From the NCBI RefSeq assembly GCF_003031585.1, contig NZ_PWAA01000042.1, positions 1-64,000 on the forward strand: 64,000 nucleotides of DNA, written 5' to 3'. The translations under genes were made by a program, and so were the position numbers. The notes under the pieces were generated by a model. The model made no database searches and was not told where the DNA came from. It saw only the letters and a program-made list of their open reading frames with translations. This document shows, piece after piece, positions 16,959 to 27,028 of this stretch (position 1 is its first letter; the number at the start of each line of letters is the position of its first letter). This DNA is from Thalassobius sp. I31.1. Its GTDB lineage: Bacteria > Pseudomonadota > Alphaproteobacteria > Rhodobacterales > Rhodobacteraceae.

Positions 16959-18736
16959 TCCGCACGCCTCTTCGCCCGCTTGCGCGTATTCTATCCGCCC
17001 GGGAGCAGGGCGAAAATCCGGACCGGATTGAACGCGATAATATTCGTGCGCGTCATGACGACATGCAGGGAAAGGCCCGGCAGCGTGCTGAAGGTCGGCT
17101 TCTTGTCTTGTCCGTTCTGTTTTTGGCGGCGTTTTCCGCTGTCGGCCTGCGTATGGGATCGATTTCGGTTTCTGCGCCGCAGGAACCCAGATCCGGCGGC
17201 GGCGGGGATAACATCCTGGCACAGCGGGCTGATATTACAGACCGCAACGGTCATATCCTTGCGACCAATATTGCGACCTATGCGCTTTATGCCCACCCGC
17301 AGCAGATGATTGACCCTGTCGGGGCTGCTGCGCGTCTGGCTGAAATTTTTCCAGAGCTGGATCACGAACAGATCCTGCGTCAGTTCACCGGCGAGCGGAA
17401 GTTCGTCTGGGTGCGTCAGAAGCTCAGCCCGGAACAGCGCCAGGCGGTGCATGACATTGGCGAACCCGGCCTGCTGTTTGGTCCACGCGAAATGCGGCTT
17501 TACCCGAATGGTGCGCTTGCAGCCCATGTGATGGGCGGGGCGTCTTTCGGGCGCGAAGGGGTAAATTCTGCCGAGGTGATCGGTGTCGCGGGCGTTGAAC
17601 AGGTCTTTGATGAAACCCTGCGCGATCCGGCCAACAATGGCGCACCGCTGGTGCTTTCTCTGGATATGACCGTACAGGCAGTTGCAGAAGAAGTGCTGGA
17701 TGGTGGCATGCAACTGATGAGCGCAAAGGGCGCGTCGTCAGTTCTGATGGACATCCATACCGGCGAAGTGATTTCTGTTGTTTCCCTGCCGGATTTTGAC
17801 CCGAACGAACGTCCGCGCCCCCTGACCGAAGGGGATCAGTCCGACAGCCCGCTGTTCAACCGTGCGGTGCAGGGTGTGTATGAACTTGGTTCGACCTACA
17901 AGCTTTTTGCTCTGGCGCAGGGCATTGAAGAAGGTCTGATCAACGCGAACACGATGATTGATACCCAGGGACCGATGCAATGGGGCCGGTTTAAAATCCG
18001 TGATTTCCATGACTACGGCCCGCAGCTGACGGCAACAGATGTTCTGGTGAAGTCATCCAACATTGGCACGGCGCGCATTGCCCTGATGTTTGGCGGTGAA
18101 CGCCAGCGCGCTTTTCTGGCCAGCATGGGTCTGACAGAACCTTCACCGCTTGAGATTATTGAGGCGTCCGGCAGCCAGCCTTTGCTGCCGCCGAACTGGT
18201 CTGAACTGTCTACGATGACGATTTCTTATGGTCACGGCATCAGCGCCAGCCCAATGCACCTGGCTGCGGCCTATGCAACGATGGTCAATGGCGGTACCCG
18301 TGTGACACCAACGCTTTTGCGCCAGGACAATGCACAAACCGGGCCGCGCGTGATTTCAGAGCAAACTTCGCGTATCGCTGTAGATATGCTGCGCCAGGTG
18401 GTAACACGGGGTACGGCAAGCTTTGGCGATGTGGAAGGTTATGAAGTGGGCGGTAAGACCGGTTCCGCCGATAAACCGCGCCCGAACGGCGGATATTATG
18501 ATGATAAGGTGATTTCGACCTTTGCATCTGTTTTCCCGGCCTCTGACCCGCAATATGTTCTGATCGTAACCCTGGATGAACCATCCATCGAAGGCCTTGG
18601 CGAAGTGCGCCGCACCGCAGGCTGGACAGCTGTACCGGTTGCGGCAGAGATGACACGCCGCGTTGCGCCGCTGCTTGGTCTGCGTCCTCAGATTGAAACT
18701 CCTGCCCTGACTGCGGTAACACTCAGCAGTAACTAA
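16955..18736 (+). CDS. ftsI: Peptidoglycan transpeptidase FtsI (PBP3)
   Basis: Class B penicillin-binding protein for septal peptidoglycan cross-linking, 593 residues. Cytoplasmic N-terminus, one membrane segment (about 50-68), a pedestal domain, then the transpeptidase with the three active-site motifs: STYK in ELGSTYKLF, SSN in VKSSNIGTAR, and KTG in GGKTGSADKP. Full length. Start overlaps the ftsL stop by four bases. Confidence 0.97.
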   Translation: MIRTPLRPLARILSAREQGENPDRIERDNIRARHDDMQGKARQRAEGRLLVLSVLFLAAFSAVGLRMGSISVSAPQEPRSGGGGDNILAQRADITDRNGHILATNIATYALYAHPQQMIDPVGAAARLAEIFPELDHEQILRQFTGERKFVWVRQKLSPEQRQAVHDIGEPGLLFGPREMRLYPNGALAAHVMGGASFGREGVNSAEVIGVAGVEQVFDETLRDPANNGAPLVLSLDMTVQAVAEEVLDGGMQLMSAKGASSVLMDIHTGEVISVVSLPDFDPNERPRPLTEGDQSDSPLFNRAVQGVYELGSTYKLFALAQGIEEGLINANTMIDTQGPMQWGRFKIRDFHDYGPQLTATDVLVKSSNIGTARIALMFGGERQRAFLASMGLTEPSPLEIIEASGSQPLLPPNWSELSTMTISYGHGISASPMHLAAAYATMVNGGTRVTPTLLRQDNAQTGPRVISEQTSRIAVDMLRQVVTRGTASFGDVEGYEVGGKTGSADKPRPNGGYYDDKVISTFASVFPASDPQYVLIVTLDEPSIEGLGEVRRTAGWTAVPVAAEMTRRVAPLLGLRPQIETPALTAVTLSSN

Positions 18737-18773
18737 GTGGTGACAGAATCAATAGCGCAGGGGTGCAAAGCGT

Positions 18774-20300
18774 ATGGGACAGACATCAGGAAATTTGGGC
18801 CCTGTGCCCGCGCCAAGGCCGCTTTCTGAATTCGGACTTCATGCACGTGGGGACTGGGATGTTCAGATCACCGGTGTGTCTGTAGATTCCCGTGAAGTCA
18901 AAACCGGTCATCTCTTTGCGGCACTTCCAGGTGTGAAAGCCCATGGTGCTGAATTTATTCAATATGCTTTGCGTATGGGCGCGGCTGCAATCCTGACGGA
19001 CCCTCAGGGTGCTGAAATTGCAGCGAAAGATCTGGCAAGCTATCCTGAAGTTGCCGTCGTCGTCGTGGAAGAACCCCGTGCGGCGCTGGCGTATACATCG
19101 GCGCTGTGGTTCGGTGGACAGCCGGAAATCATGGTGGCGGCAACCGGCACAAATGGGAAAACATCCGTTGCGACGTTCACCCGTCAGATCTGGGAAGAAC
19201 TGGGCCTTGCGGCAGTGAACTTCGGCACCACCGGTGTTGAGGGGGCAGTGATCGCACCTCTGAACCATACAACGCCTGAACCCATCACCCTGCACCGCCT
19301 GCTGGCAAAACTGAAAGCCGAAGGCATCACCCATGCCGCGATGGAAGCATCTTCCCATGGCCTGGCACAATATCGCCTGGATGGTGTGCGTCTGATGGCG
19401 GCGGCGTTTACGAATTTCAGCCAGGATCATCTGGACTACCACAAAGACTTTGACGACTATTTCAACGCCAAAGCCGGGTTGTTTGACCGGGTTCTGGCGG
19501 ATGAAGGCACCGCAGTGATCAACACGGATGATCCTCGTGGCAAAGATATGCAGGCCATTGCTGAGGCTCGCGGTCATCGCATCCTGACCATTGGCCATGG
19601 GGATTGTGATATGCGGATCATGGGACAGCGCTATGATGCAACCGGGCAGGATTTACTGTTTGAATTCATGGGCGAAAATCACCATGCGCGTCTGAACCTG
19701 ATCGGGGGCTTTCAGGCGGAAAACATCCTTGCTGCTTCGGGCCTTGTGATTGGCACGGGTATTGAGCCGCAAGAGGTGTTCCAGACCCTGCCACATCTGA
19801 CAACTGTACGTGGCCGGATGCAGCTGGCTGCAACTCGTGCCAATGGCGCACCGGTATTTGTCGATTATTCCCACACGCCTGAGGCCGTCGCGACAGCGCT
19901 GAAAGCACTGCGCCCGCATGTGATGGGCAAGATCGTGGTGCTGGTGGGGGCCGGCGGTGATCGTGATACAACGAAACGTCCCCTGATGGGGCGTGCGGCT
20001 TGTGAAAATGCCGATGTGGTCTTTGTGACCGATGACAACCCACGCTCTGAGGATCCTGCGGTGATCCGTGCGGCTGTTATGGCTGGCTGTGCGGAAGTTG
20101 AAGGCATCACTGCCGTTGAAGTTGGCGACCGGGCCGAAGCCATCCTGCGCGGTGTTGATGCACTGGGACCGGGCGATGCTTTGCTGATCTGCGGAAAGGG
20201 CCATGAAACCGGCCAGGTCGTGGGCGATCAGGTGTTGCCATTTGATGATTGCGAACAGGCAAGCGTGGCTGTGGCGGCGCTGGAAGGGCGTCTGACATGA
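18774..20300 (+). CDS. murE: UDP-N-acetylmuramoyl-tripeptide synthetase MurE (meso-DAP adding)
   Basis: Adds meso-diaminopimelate to UDP-MurNAc-L-Ala-D-Glu, 508 residues. The ATP loop reads ATGTNGKTSV; the mobile-domain lysine region and the DNPR motif (DDNPRSEDP), which marks DAP rather than lysine specificity, are present, as is GKGHETGQ near the C-terminus. The 37-bp gap from ftsI is the largest in this part of the cluster. It overlaps murF by ATGA. Confidence 0.97.
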   Translation: MGQTSGNLGPVPAPRPLSEFGLHARGDWDVQITGVSVDSREVKTGHLFAALPGVKAHGAEFIQYALRMGAAAILTDPQGAEIAAKDLASYPEVAVVVVEEPRAALAYTSALWFGGQPEIMVAATGTNGKTSVATFTRQIWEELGLAAVNFGTTGVEGAVIAPLNHTTPEPITLHRLLAKLKAEGITHAAMEASSHGLAQYRLDGVRLMAAAFTNFSQDHLDYHKDFDDYFNAKAGLFDRVLADEGTAVINTDDPRGKDMQAIAEARGHRILTIGHGDCDMRIMGQRYDATGQDLLFEFMGENHHARLNLIGGFQAENILAASGLVIGTGIEPQEVFQTLPHLTTVRGRMQLAATRANGAPVFVDYSHTPEAVATALKALRPHVMGKIVVLVGAGGDRDTTKRPLMGRAACENADVVFVTDDNPRSEDPAVIRAAVMAGCAEVEGITAVEVGDRAEAILRGVDALGPGDALLICGKGHETGQVVGDQVLPFDDCEQASVAVAALEGRLT

Positions 20301-21724
20301 GCTTGTGGACTGCGAAAGACGCTGCGCGCGCGACGGGCGGCCAGGCGATTGGTGACTGGTCCGTGTCCGGTATTTCGATTGATACCCGCAGCATTCAGAA
20401 GGGGGATCTCTTTGTTGCCCTGAAGGCCGCGCGCGACGGGCATGATTTTGTCGCGCAGGCGCTTGAAAAAGGTGCAGGTGCCGCCCTTGTCAGCCGGATA
20501 CCGGAAGGAGTGTCTGAAGATGCTCCTTTGTTGCTGGTCAATGATGTGCTGACTGCGCTTGAGGATCTGGGCCGCGCGGGGCGTGCGCGTTTTCAGGGGC
20601 GTGTGGTGGCGATCACAGGTTCGGTTGGAAAAACATCGACCAAGGAAATGCTGCGCGAAGTGCTTGGCCGTCAGGGACAGGTGCATGCGGCTGAAGCTTC
20701 CTTTAACAATCACTGGGGCGTGCCGATTACGCTGGCCCGCATGCCTGTGGATGCGGATTATGCCGTGATTGAAATCGGGATGAACCATCCGGGTGAGATC
20801 GCACCGCTTGCAAAAATGGCCCGTCCGCATGTTGCGATGATCACGACAATTGCGCCTGCACATCTTGAGGCCTTCGAGAATATCGAAGGTATTGCGCGGG
20901 AAAAAGCCGCAATCTTTGAAGGGCTTGAACCTGGCGGTGTCGCTGTATTGCCCGGAGATCTGGAAACCAGTGACATTCTGAAAGCCGGGCAGATCAATCC
21001 CGTATTATTTGGCGAAGGCGATCAGCCCTGGCAGGTGAAGACCGTGCAGCTGAGCGCCGGACAAACCGTGATCACGGCTGTGATCCCGGCGGGCGATCTG
21101 GTGTTTAAGCTGGATTGCGCAGGGCGGCATTTCGCCCGCAATGCAATCGGTGCGCTTGGCGCGGTGGATGCACTTGGCGCAGATGCAAGTATCGCAGCCC
21201 AGGATATGATGCGCTGGCAGCCTCCGGGAGGGCGTGGTCAACGTGAAATTATCCGCCTTGATCCGGTTCAGGACGCGGAAATCGTGTTGCTGGATGGCGC
21301 CTTTAACGCCAACCCTGCATCTATGGCGGCAGCACTTGAGGTGCTGGCTTCTGAGAAAGCTGCAAAACGCCGGATTGCCGTTTTGGGCGATATGCTGGAA
21401 CTTGGTCCGACTGAGATTGAAGATCACCGTGCTGTTGCCGATCTGGCCGCGTTGCAAGAGATTGACCTTGTGCATTGCGTCGGGCCACGGATGAAGGCGC
21501 TTTGGGATGTGTTGCCTGCACGCCAGCGTGGCGAATATGACGAAGCTGCAGAGGATCTTACCTCTCGTGTGCATAATCTGTTGCGCCCGGGTGACGCTGT
21601 GCTGGTAAAAGGCTCCAAAGGTATAAAAGTCAGCCTTGTGGTTGACGCTTTGCGCCGGCTGGGCGATGTCCGCCCCGGATCAGAGATCGCATCAGATGCT
21701 GCGCAACAGGAAGGACAGGGTTAA
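20297..21724 (+). CDS. murF: UDP-N-acetylmuramoyl-tripeptide--D-alanyl-D-alanine ligase
   Basis: Adds D-Ala-D-Ala to complete the pentapeptide precursor, 475 residues. The ATP loop is ITGSVGKTST; FNNHWGVPITLA and IEIGMNHPGEI are family motifs, and DAFN-type DGAFNANPASM lies in the C-terminal domain. Start ATG 20297 overlaps the murE stop; an open extension of 16 codons into murE is not used. The stop abuts the mraY start without a gap. Confidence 0.97.
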   Translation: MSLWTAKDAARATGGQAIGDWSVSGISIDTRSIQKGDLFVALKAARDGHDFVAQALEKGAGAALVSRIPEGVSEDAPLLLVNDVLTALEDLGRAGRARFQGRVVAITGSVGKTSTKEMLREVLGRQGQVHAAEASFNNHWGVPITLARMPVDADYAVIEIGMNHPGEIAPLAKMARPHVAMITTIAPAHLEAFENIEGIAREKAAIFEGLEPGGVAVLPGDLETSDILKAGQINPVLFGEGDQPWQVKTVQLSAGQTVITAVIPAGDLVFKLDCAGRHFARNAIGALGAVDALGADASIAAQDMMRWQPPGGRGQREIIRLDPVQDAEIVLLDGAFNANPASMAAALEVLASEKAAKRRIAVLGDMLELGPTEIEDHRAVADLAALQEIDLVHCVGPRMKALWDVLPARQRGEYDEAAEDLTSRVHNLLRPGDAVLVKGSKGIKVSLVVDALRRLGDVRPGSEIASDAAQQEGQG

Positions 21725-22810
21725 ATGCTGTATTGGTTAACAGGGCTTTCAGACGGCGGGGATTTCTTCAACCTCTTCCGTTATATCACCTTCCGGGCAG
21801 GTGGTGCGTTCTTCACGGCACTGATCTTTGGCTTTCTCTTTGGTCGTCCCCTGATCAATCTGCTGCGTCGTAAGCAATCCAACGGTCAGCCCATTCGCGA
21901 AGATGGCCCGCAAAGCCACCTGGAAACCAAGAAAGGCACGCCAACCATGGGCGGTGTTCTGATCCTTGGTGCGCTTTTGCTGGCGACGATCCTTTGGGCG
22001 CGACTTGATAATGGTTTTGTCTGGATGGTGATGTTTGTCACCGCTGGCTTTGGTCTGATTGGCTTCGCAGATGATTATGCGAAAGTCAGCAAAAATAATG
22101 TGGCTGGTGTGTCTGGTACGATCCGTCTGGGGTTGGGCTTTGCCATTGCTGCGACTGCAGGTTTCTGGGCGCAGTACCTGCATCCCGATCCGCTGGCAGG
22201 TCAGCTGGCGTTGCCGGTGTTCAAAGATACGCTGATCAATCTGGGTTGGTTCTTTGTTCCATTTGCGATGATTGTGATTGTCGGTTCGGCCAATGCGGTG
22301 AACCTGACGGATGGTCTTGATGGGCTGGCGATTATGCCGGTGATGATTGCGGCCGGTGCGCTGGGTGTGATTGCCTATGCGGTGGGCCGTGTGGATTTCA
22401 CTGAATATCTTGATGTGCATTATGTGCCGGGCACGGGCGAGCTGTTGATCTTTGTTGCTGCACTTTTTGGCGGTGGTTTGGGCTTCCTCTGGTACAACGC
22501 CCCGCCTGCTGCGGTCTTCATGGGCGATACCGGGTCTCTGGCGCTTGGCGGGGCTCTGGGGTCTGCTGCAGTTGCAACCAAGCACGAACTGGTCTGGGCT
22601 GTGATTGGCGGGCTGTTTGTGGTTGAGGCGCTGTCTGTGATTATTCAGGTTCTGTATTATAAACGCACTGGAAAACGAGTGTTCCTGATGGCCCCGATTC
22701 ACCACCACTTTGAGAAAAAAGGTTGGGCAGAACCACAGATTGTGATCCGTTTCTGGATCATCGCGCTGATACTGGCGCTGATTGGTCTGGCAACGCTGAA
22801 AGTGCGTTAA
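21725..22810 (+). CDS. mraY: Phospho-N-acetylmuramoyl-pentapeptide transferase
   Basis: Integral membrane enzyme that forms lipid I, 361 residues with about ten membrane segments. Family motifs: [20 protein letters not shown] at the cytoplasmic start, FADDYAKV with the metal-binding [26 protein letters not shown] and MAPIHHHFE. Start directly follows the murF stop. A hairpin repeat element separates it from murD. Confidence 0.97.
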   Translation: MLYWLTGLSDGGDFFNLFRYITFRAGGAFFTALIFGFLFGRPLINLLRRKQSNGQPIREDGPQSHLETKKGTPTMGGVLILGALLLATILWARLDNGFVWMVMFVTAGFGLIGFADDYAKVSKNNVAGVSGTIRLGLGFAIAATAGFWAQYLHPDPLAGQLALPVFKDTLINLGWFFVPFAMIVIVGSANAVNLTDGLDGLAIMPVMIAAGALGVIAYAVGRVDFTEYLDVHYVPGTGELLIFVAALFGGGLGFLWYNAPPAAVFMGDTGSLALGGALGSAAVATKHELVWAVIGGLFVVEALSVIIQVLYYKRTGKRVFLMAPIHHHFEKKGWAEPQIVIRFWIIALILALIGLATLKVR

Positions 22811-22820
22811 AACTGCGACA

Positions 22821-22886
22821 GGGACAGGGGGCTCTGCCCCCGTCCTTTCAGGACTCCCCCGGAGTATTTGTAGCAAGATGAAGAGG
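22821..22886. repeat. Dispersed hairpin repeat, copy 1
   Basis: GGGGGCTCTGCCCCC hairpin (22827-22841), then CCCCCGGAGTATTT (22856-22869) and a GCAAGATGAAGAGG tail. It follows mraY by 10-70 bp. Same order and orientation as copies at 44240 and 58232. Confidence 0.75.
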
Positions 22887-22911
22887 GCTGAGGCCCTGAC
22901 AGGAGAGCGCG

Positions 22912-24318
22912 ATGATACCAGTTCAGGGATATGAGGGCCGCAAGGTTGGTGTTCTGGGGCTGGGCCGTTCGGGCCTTGCCGCGGCTGCGGCGCTTGAAGC
23001 GGGTGGTGCTGAGGCGCTTTTGTGGGATGACAGTCAGGAAGCGCGCGATGCGGCGGAAGGCAAAGGGTTTACGGTTGCGAAACTGACCCGGGATATGGAT
23101 GAGCTGGCGGCATTGATTGTGTCTCCGGGCATCCCGCATCTTTACCCTGCGCCCAATCCGGTGATTGAAGCTGCCCTACGCGCCGGTGTGCCTGTGGACA
23201 ATGACATCGGGCTGTTCTTCCGGTCTTTCGCGACATCTGAATGGTCTGAGCTGGATGTGACACCGAAAGTCATTGCAGTTACCGGATCCAATGGGAAATC
23301 CACAACATCCGCCCTGATCCACCATTGTCTTGCAGTCGCTGGAAAGCCCTGTCAGCTGGCGGGCAATATCGGGCGTGGCGTGCTGGATATTGATCCGGCG
23401 CATGATGGCGAAGTTGTTGTGCTGGAACTGTCGTCTTACCAGACGGACCTGGCGCGCAGCCTGACGCCTGACGTGGCGGTCTTTACCAACCTTTCTGAGG
23501 ACCACCTGGATCGCCATGCGGGTATGGGGGGCTATTTCGCCGCCAAGCGCCGGTTGTTTGCCGAAGGCGGGCCGGATCGCGCGGTGATTGGTGTGGATGA
23601 GGCAGAGGGGCTTTATCTGGCCAATCAGCTGTCTGAGGGGATGGCGGATGATCAGGTGATCGGGGTTTCTGTTACGGGAAAAGTCGGCGGCATGGGCTGG
23701 AATGTCACGGCGAAGAAAGGGTTCCTGGCGGAACGTCGCAAGGGTAAACAGATCGGTTCCATTGATTTGCGCGAAATGCGCGGTTTGCCGGGACGTCACA
23801 ACCATCAGAACGCCTGTGCGGCCTATGCGGCATTGCGATCCCTGGGGATTGCGCCCCGTGTTATTGAAAAGGGTTTTGAAAGCTTTGGCGGGCTGCCGCA
23901 TCGTTCGCAACATCTGGGCGAAAAAAATGGCGTGACTTTTGTGAATGACAGCAAGGCCACCAATGTCGACAGTGCTGCCCAGGCGCTGCAGGCTTTCCAG
24001 AATATCCGTTGGATTGCCGGAGGGCTTGGTAAGGAAGGCGGTATTTCATCGCTGGTGCCCCATCTGGACAGCGTGAAGAAAGCCTATCTGATCGGCCATT
24101 CCGCCCGTGATTTTGCGCTTGAGATTGGCGATACAGATTATGCGATCTGTGACGTGATGGAACGCGCGGTGGAACAGGCGTTTGAAGAGGCAGAGCCAGG
24201 TGACACCATCCTTCTGGCCCCGGCTGCAGCCAGTTTCGATCAATACCCGAATTTTGAGCTGCGCGGGGATGCTTTTGCAGCTGAGGTGCAGAAAATTCTG
24301 CAGGGTCAGGTCTGCTGA
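22912..24318 (+). CDS. murD: UDP-N-acetylmuramoylalanine--D-glutamate ligase
   Basis: Adds D-glutamate to UDP-MurNAc-L-Ala, 468 residues. An N-terminal Rossmann-like domain ([18 protein letters not shown]) precedes the ATP loop [10 protein letters not shown], then [20 protein letters not shown] and the C-terminal [16 protein letters not shown] lies before the ATG. It is the last cell-wall gene here; ftsW, murG and murC, which usually follow, are absent. Confidence 0.96.
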   Translation: MIPVQGYEGRKVGVLGLGRSGLAAAAALEAGGAEALLWDDSQEARDAAEGKGFTVAKLTRDMDELAALIVSPGIPHLYPAPNPVIEAALRAGVPVDNDIGLFFRSFATSEWSELDVTPKVIAVTGSNGKSTTSALIHHCLAVAGKPCQLAGNIGRGVLDIDPAHDGEVVVLELSSYQTDLARSLTPDVAVFTNLSEDHLDRHAGMGGYFAAKRRLFAEGGPDRAVIGVDEAEGLYLANQLSEGMADDQVIGVSVTGKVGGMGWNVTAKKGFLAERRKGKQIGSIDLREMRGLPGRHNHQNACAAYAALRSLGIAPRVIEKGFESFGGLPHRSQHLGEKNGVTFVNDSKATNVDSAAQALQAFQNIRWIAGGLGKEGGISSLVPHLDSVKKAYLIGHSARDFALEIGDTDYAICDVMERAVEQAFEEAEPGDTILLAPAAASFDQYPNFELRGDAFAAEVQKILQGQVC

Positions 24319-24347
24319 GCTGATCCGGTAGAAGGTGGTTGGTTGGA

Positions 24348-24944
24348 ATGTCACAGGTATCTAAGTTAATCCACAAAGTCTGGAAGGCTAATACGACTGA
24401 AGTTCAGGAAATGTTTTCGGATGTGTCTGAACCAAGACGTAGTTTTTCCAGGCCAGAAACTCCGGTCAGAGTTTTGCCCGGCCTTATTGGCGCATCTTCC
24501 GTCACTCTGACTGGCAAGATTGCTGAGTTTTATGCTTGCGTAAACGGAGGCACGAATGTGGTCGCTGCTGAACGTTGGGCGTCTGTAGCTGAAATGTCCG
24601 GGGATTTTCTGTCCGTATGGGACGATGTCGCGCGCTTTGAATACGGCTTACGGGGACGCCCCGATGACTGGAAGATGACGCGTCAGGATTGGTTCAGGGA
24701 TCATCGTTTTGATTTTGAAGCCCTCTGCGATTATCTGGAACTGGAGAAAATCGAGGATTTCCCTACGCAGTCGGCGTTAGTTCTGTTTGGTTATGATCTC
24801 GTGGAACTGGCACATCGGAAAAGCTATCTGTATTTTCCGGATGCAAGGGGGTCTGAGCCGGTAATTTTTAGTATGTGGGATCACAGTGGTGAACCCTATC
24901 CGAATATAACTGAATATCTCGAGCGGAGCTGCCCGGTCTGGTGA
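24348..24944 (+). CDS. Hypothetical protein, possibly SUKH (SMI1/KNR4)-like
   Basis: A 198-residue acidic, probably cytosolic protein with no signal or membrane segment. I do not recognise it with certainty. Features recalling the SUKH fold are an N-terminal LTGKIAEFYACVNGG segment, a middle WASVAEM stretch, and a C-terminal SYLYFPDARGSEPVIFSMWDHSG followed by an aromatic/acidic end. SUKH proteins are often toxin-immunity proteins, but no toxin gene is adjacent. ATG 24348 with GAAGGTGG upstream is preferred to TTG 24339. It stands 29 bp after murD where ftsW would be expected, and converges on the GMC oxidoreductase gene. Confidence 0.7.
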   Translation: MSQVSKLIHKVWKANTTEVQEMFSDVSEPRRSFSRPETPVRVLPGLIGASSVTLTGKIAEFYACVNGGTNVVAAERWASVAEMSGDFLSVWDDVARFEYGLRGRPDDWKMTRQDWFRDHRFDFEALCDYLELEKIEDFPTQSALVLFGYDLVELAHRKSYLYFPDARGSEPVIFSMWDHSGEPYPNITEYLERSCPVW

Positions 24945-24970
24945 CGGTCGCTGTTGGGATTACATCCGGT

Positions 24971-26578
24971 TCAGGCTGGTGCTGCATTAATCATATCCGC
25001 CGCTTTCTCAGCGATCATGATCACCGGGGATGCTGTGTTGCCAGAGACGATCTTTGGCATGACAGAGGCATCAATTACACGCAGCCTGTGAATGCCATGC
25101 ACGCGCAACTGATCATCGACCACGGCCATACTGTCCGATCCCATTTTACAGGTGCCTGTCGGGTGGAAGATGGTCGTTGCAAGGTTGCCTGCTTCTCGTA
25201 GCAGATCATCATATGAGGCGATCTGCGGACCGGGCAGGTATTCTTCCGGGGTGAAGGGCTTCAGGGTCTCGGCCTGCATGATCTCGCGGGCTTGCTGTAC
25301 TGCTTTCACGGCGACGTGTTTGTCACGCTCAGCGGACAGGTAATTGAGCTTAATCTCAGGTTGCTTCGCAGGATCCTGGCTGGTGGCGTGGGTTGAGCCA
25401 ACACTTTCGGGGCGCAGGTTGCAGACGGAAACGGTGATGGCCGGGAAAGGGTGGAGGGGATCGCCAAGCTTGTCACACGACAAGGGTTGCACGTGGTATT
25501 CCAGATCTGGCGTCGCGACAGTTTCATCTGATTTTGTGAACATGCCAAACTGGCTGGGCGCCATAGAAAGCGGACCTGAACGTTTCAGGGCATATTGCGC
25601 GCCCATCATGATTTTGCCCAGGATGCTGTTTGATTTCTCATTCAGGGTTTTGGTGTTGTGGACTTTGAACACCGTGCGGATCTGCAGGTGATCCTGCAGG
25701 TTTTCACCAACGCCGGGGCTTTCATGTTGCACGGTGACACCAAGGTCCGACAGCACATCCGCGCGACCAATGCCAGAGAGTTCAAGGATCTTTGGCGAAT
25801 TGATTGCCCCTGCGGCCAGCAGAACTTCACGTCCGGCCGTTGCGGTTTTCAGAATGCCGTTCTCACGCCAGGTCACACCGGTTGCCCGTTTGCCGTCCAG
25901 CACTACAGTTTCAGTATGTGCGCCGGTGATCACCCGCAGATTTTCACGCCCCTCAGCCGGGTGCAGGAAGGCGCGCGCGGTGGACCAGCGCTGACCGTTG
26001 TTCTGGTTCACTTCAAAGAAGCCGGAGCCCTCATTATTGCCATCGTTAAAATCAGCGCGAGGCTGAATGTTGAATTCACGCGCACCTTCCTGAAAGGCTT
26101 TCAGAATATCCCATTCAAGGCGTTGGGTCGTGACTTTCCATTCTCCGCCCGCTCCATGCTGATCACTGTGACCGGCATGATGATCTTCAGAGCGCTTGAA
26201 ATACGGCAGAAGATCATCCCAGCCCCAGCCTATGTTACCCATCTGTGCCCAAGTGTCATAATCCGCCGCCTGGCCACGCATGTAGATCATGCCATTGATA
26301 GAGGTGCAGCCGCCCAGAACCTTGCCGCGTGGATAGTTAAGGGCGCGGCCATTCAGCCCTGCCTCTGGCGTGGTTTTCATCATCCAGTCGGTACGGGGAT
26401 TGCCCATGCAATAGAGATAGCCCACGGGAATATGAATCCAGTGCCAACTGTCACGCCCCCCGGCTTCCAGAAGCAGCACACGGTTTTTTGGATCCTCAGA
26501 CAGTCGGTTTGCCAGCACACAGCCTGCGGTGCCCGCACCTGCGATGATGTAATCATATGTGCCTTCATGCTGCGCCAT
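24971..26578 (-). CDS. GMC-family oxidoreductase (choline dehydrogenase-like)
   Basis: FAD-dependent alcohol oxidoreductase of the GMC family, 535 residues, related to choline dehydrogenase BetA. The N-terminal FAD loop is IIAGAGTAGCVLANRL; GMC signatures are PRGKVLGGCTSINGMIYMRG and AGAINSPKILELSGIG. The C-terminal active-site segment FHPTGTCKMG and ASVMPKIVSGNTASPVIMIAEKAAD is intact. The second ATG (26576-26578) is favoured because GGAGGG ends directly before the first. No betB or betI neighbour is present, so choline as substrate is only one possibility among alcohols. Confidence 0.85.
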   Translation of the reverse strand: MAQHEGTYDYIIAGAGTAGCVLANRLSEDPKNRVLLLEAGGRDSWHWIHIPVGYLYCMGNPRTDWMMKTTPEAGLNGRALNYPRGKVLGGCTSINGMIYMRGQAADYDTWAQMGNIGWGWDDLLPYFKRSEDHHAGHSDQHGAGGEWKVTTQRLEWDILKAFQEGAREFNIQPRADFNDGNNEGSGFFEVNQNNGQRWSTARAFLHPAEGRENLRVITGAHTETVVLDGKRATGVTWRENGILKTATAGREVLLAAGAINSPKILELSGIGRADVLSDLGVTVQHESPGVGENLQDHLQIRTVFKVHNTKTLNEKSNSILGKIMMGAQYALKRSGPLSMAPSQFGMFTKSDETVATPDLEYHVQPLSCDKLGDPLHPFPAITVSVCNLRPESVGSTHATSQDPAKQPEIKLNYLSAERDKHVAVKAVQQAREIMQAETLKPFTPEEYLPGPQIASYDDLLREAGNLATTIFHPTGTCKMGSDSMAVVDDQLRVHGIHRLRVIDASVMPKIVSGNTASPVIMIAEKAADMINAAPA

Positions 26579-26686
26579 CTGCATCCCTCCGGTTTTTCTT
26601 TCTCATAGCAACGCATGCACATGAATGACCAGCGTGCCGCCACGTTCTTTCAGCGCGCGATGCCTGGCCCGGATCCGGCCTTGCAC

Positions 26687-26893
26687 TTATATCCGGCGTG
26701 TCTGTTTGAGAATGGCAAAAGAAGGGTCGGCAAAGCAATCATCCAGCAGGCCGTCTGCTGGCAGCATTTTGGGATTGGGGGGGAGGTGTTCAAAACAATC
26801 CGGATCCCCGTTTTTCAGAACCTTTGTTTCAACCGGTGGCGGGGCTGCTTCATTCAGTGAGGCGCGGCGGCAGAAGATCTCTTCTTCGCTCAT
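26687..26893 (-). CDS. Possible small protein, weak support
   Basis: A 68-residue reading frame on the minus strand (starts MSEEEIFCRRASLNE, ends ILKQTRRI) in the 450-bp gap before phnC. Composition is protein-like (acidic, proline and leucine spaced, two cysteines) but no Shine-Dalgarno precedes the ATG, and I know no family. The plus-strand frames over the same stretch look less protein-like. The rest of the gap (26585-26690 and 26900-27028) shows only a candidate Pho-box-like repeat. Confidence 0.3.
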   Translation of the reverse strand: MSEEEIFCRRASLNEAAPPPVETKVLKNGDPDCFEHLPPNPKMLPADGLLDDCFADPSFAILKQTRRI

Positions 26894-26908
26894 TTCAGGT
26901 AACGAAGA

Positions 26909-26925
26909 TTAACATAATGTAACAG
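26909..26925 (+). promoter_or_regulatory. Pho-box-like repeat before phnC
   Basis: TTAACATAATGTAACAG lies about 110 bp before the phnC ATG. Its complement, CTGTTACATTATGTTAA, contains two TGTTA half-sites with a 10-bp period, close to but not matching the 11-bp PhoB consensus. It has the same orientation relative to its gene as the better box at pit. Confidence 0.35.
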
Positions 26926-27028
26926 CTTGCGTGAAACCAGAGAGTGATTTCACATTTCTTTAGTGAATCTGAAACGTGAAAGATTCCTGCGGCAGGGAAA
27001 ACCCCCATGAACACGGGGACACTGCAAT

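Noticed and set aside
21749-22876. 375-residue frame on the minus strand
   Set aside because: Antisense to mraY, which carries all family motifs.
26625-26912. 95-residue plus-strand frame before phnC
   Set aside because: No ribosome-binding site and atypical composition; the minus-strand frame in the same place is slightly better, and neither is convincing.
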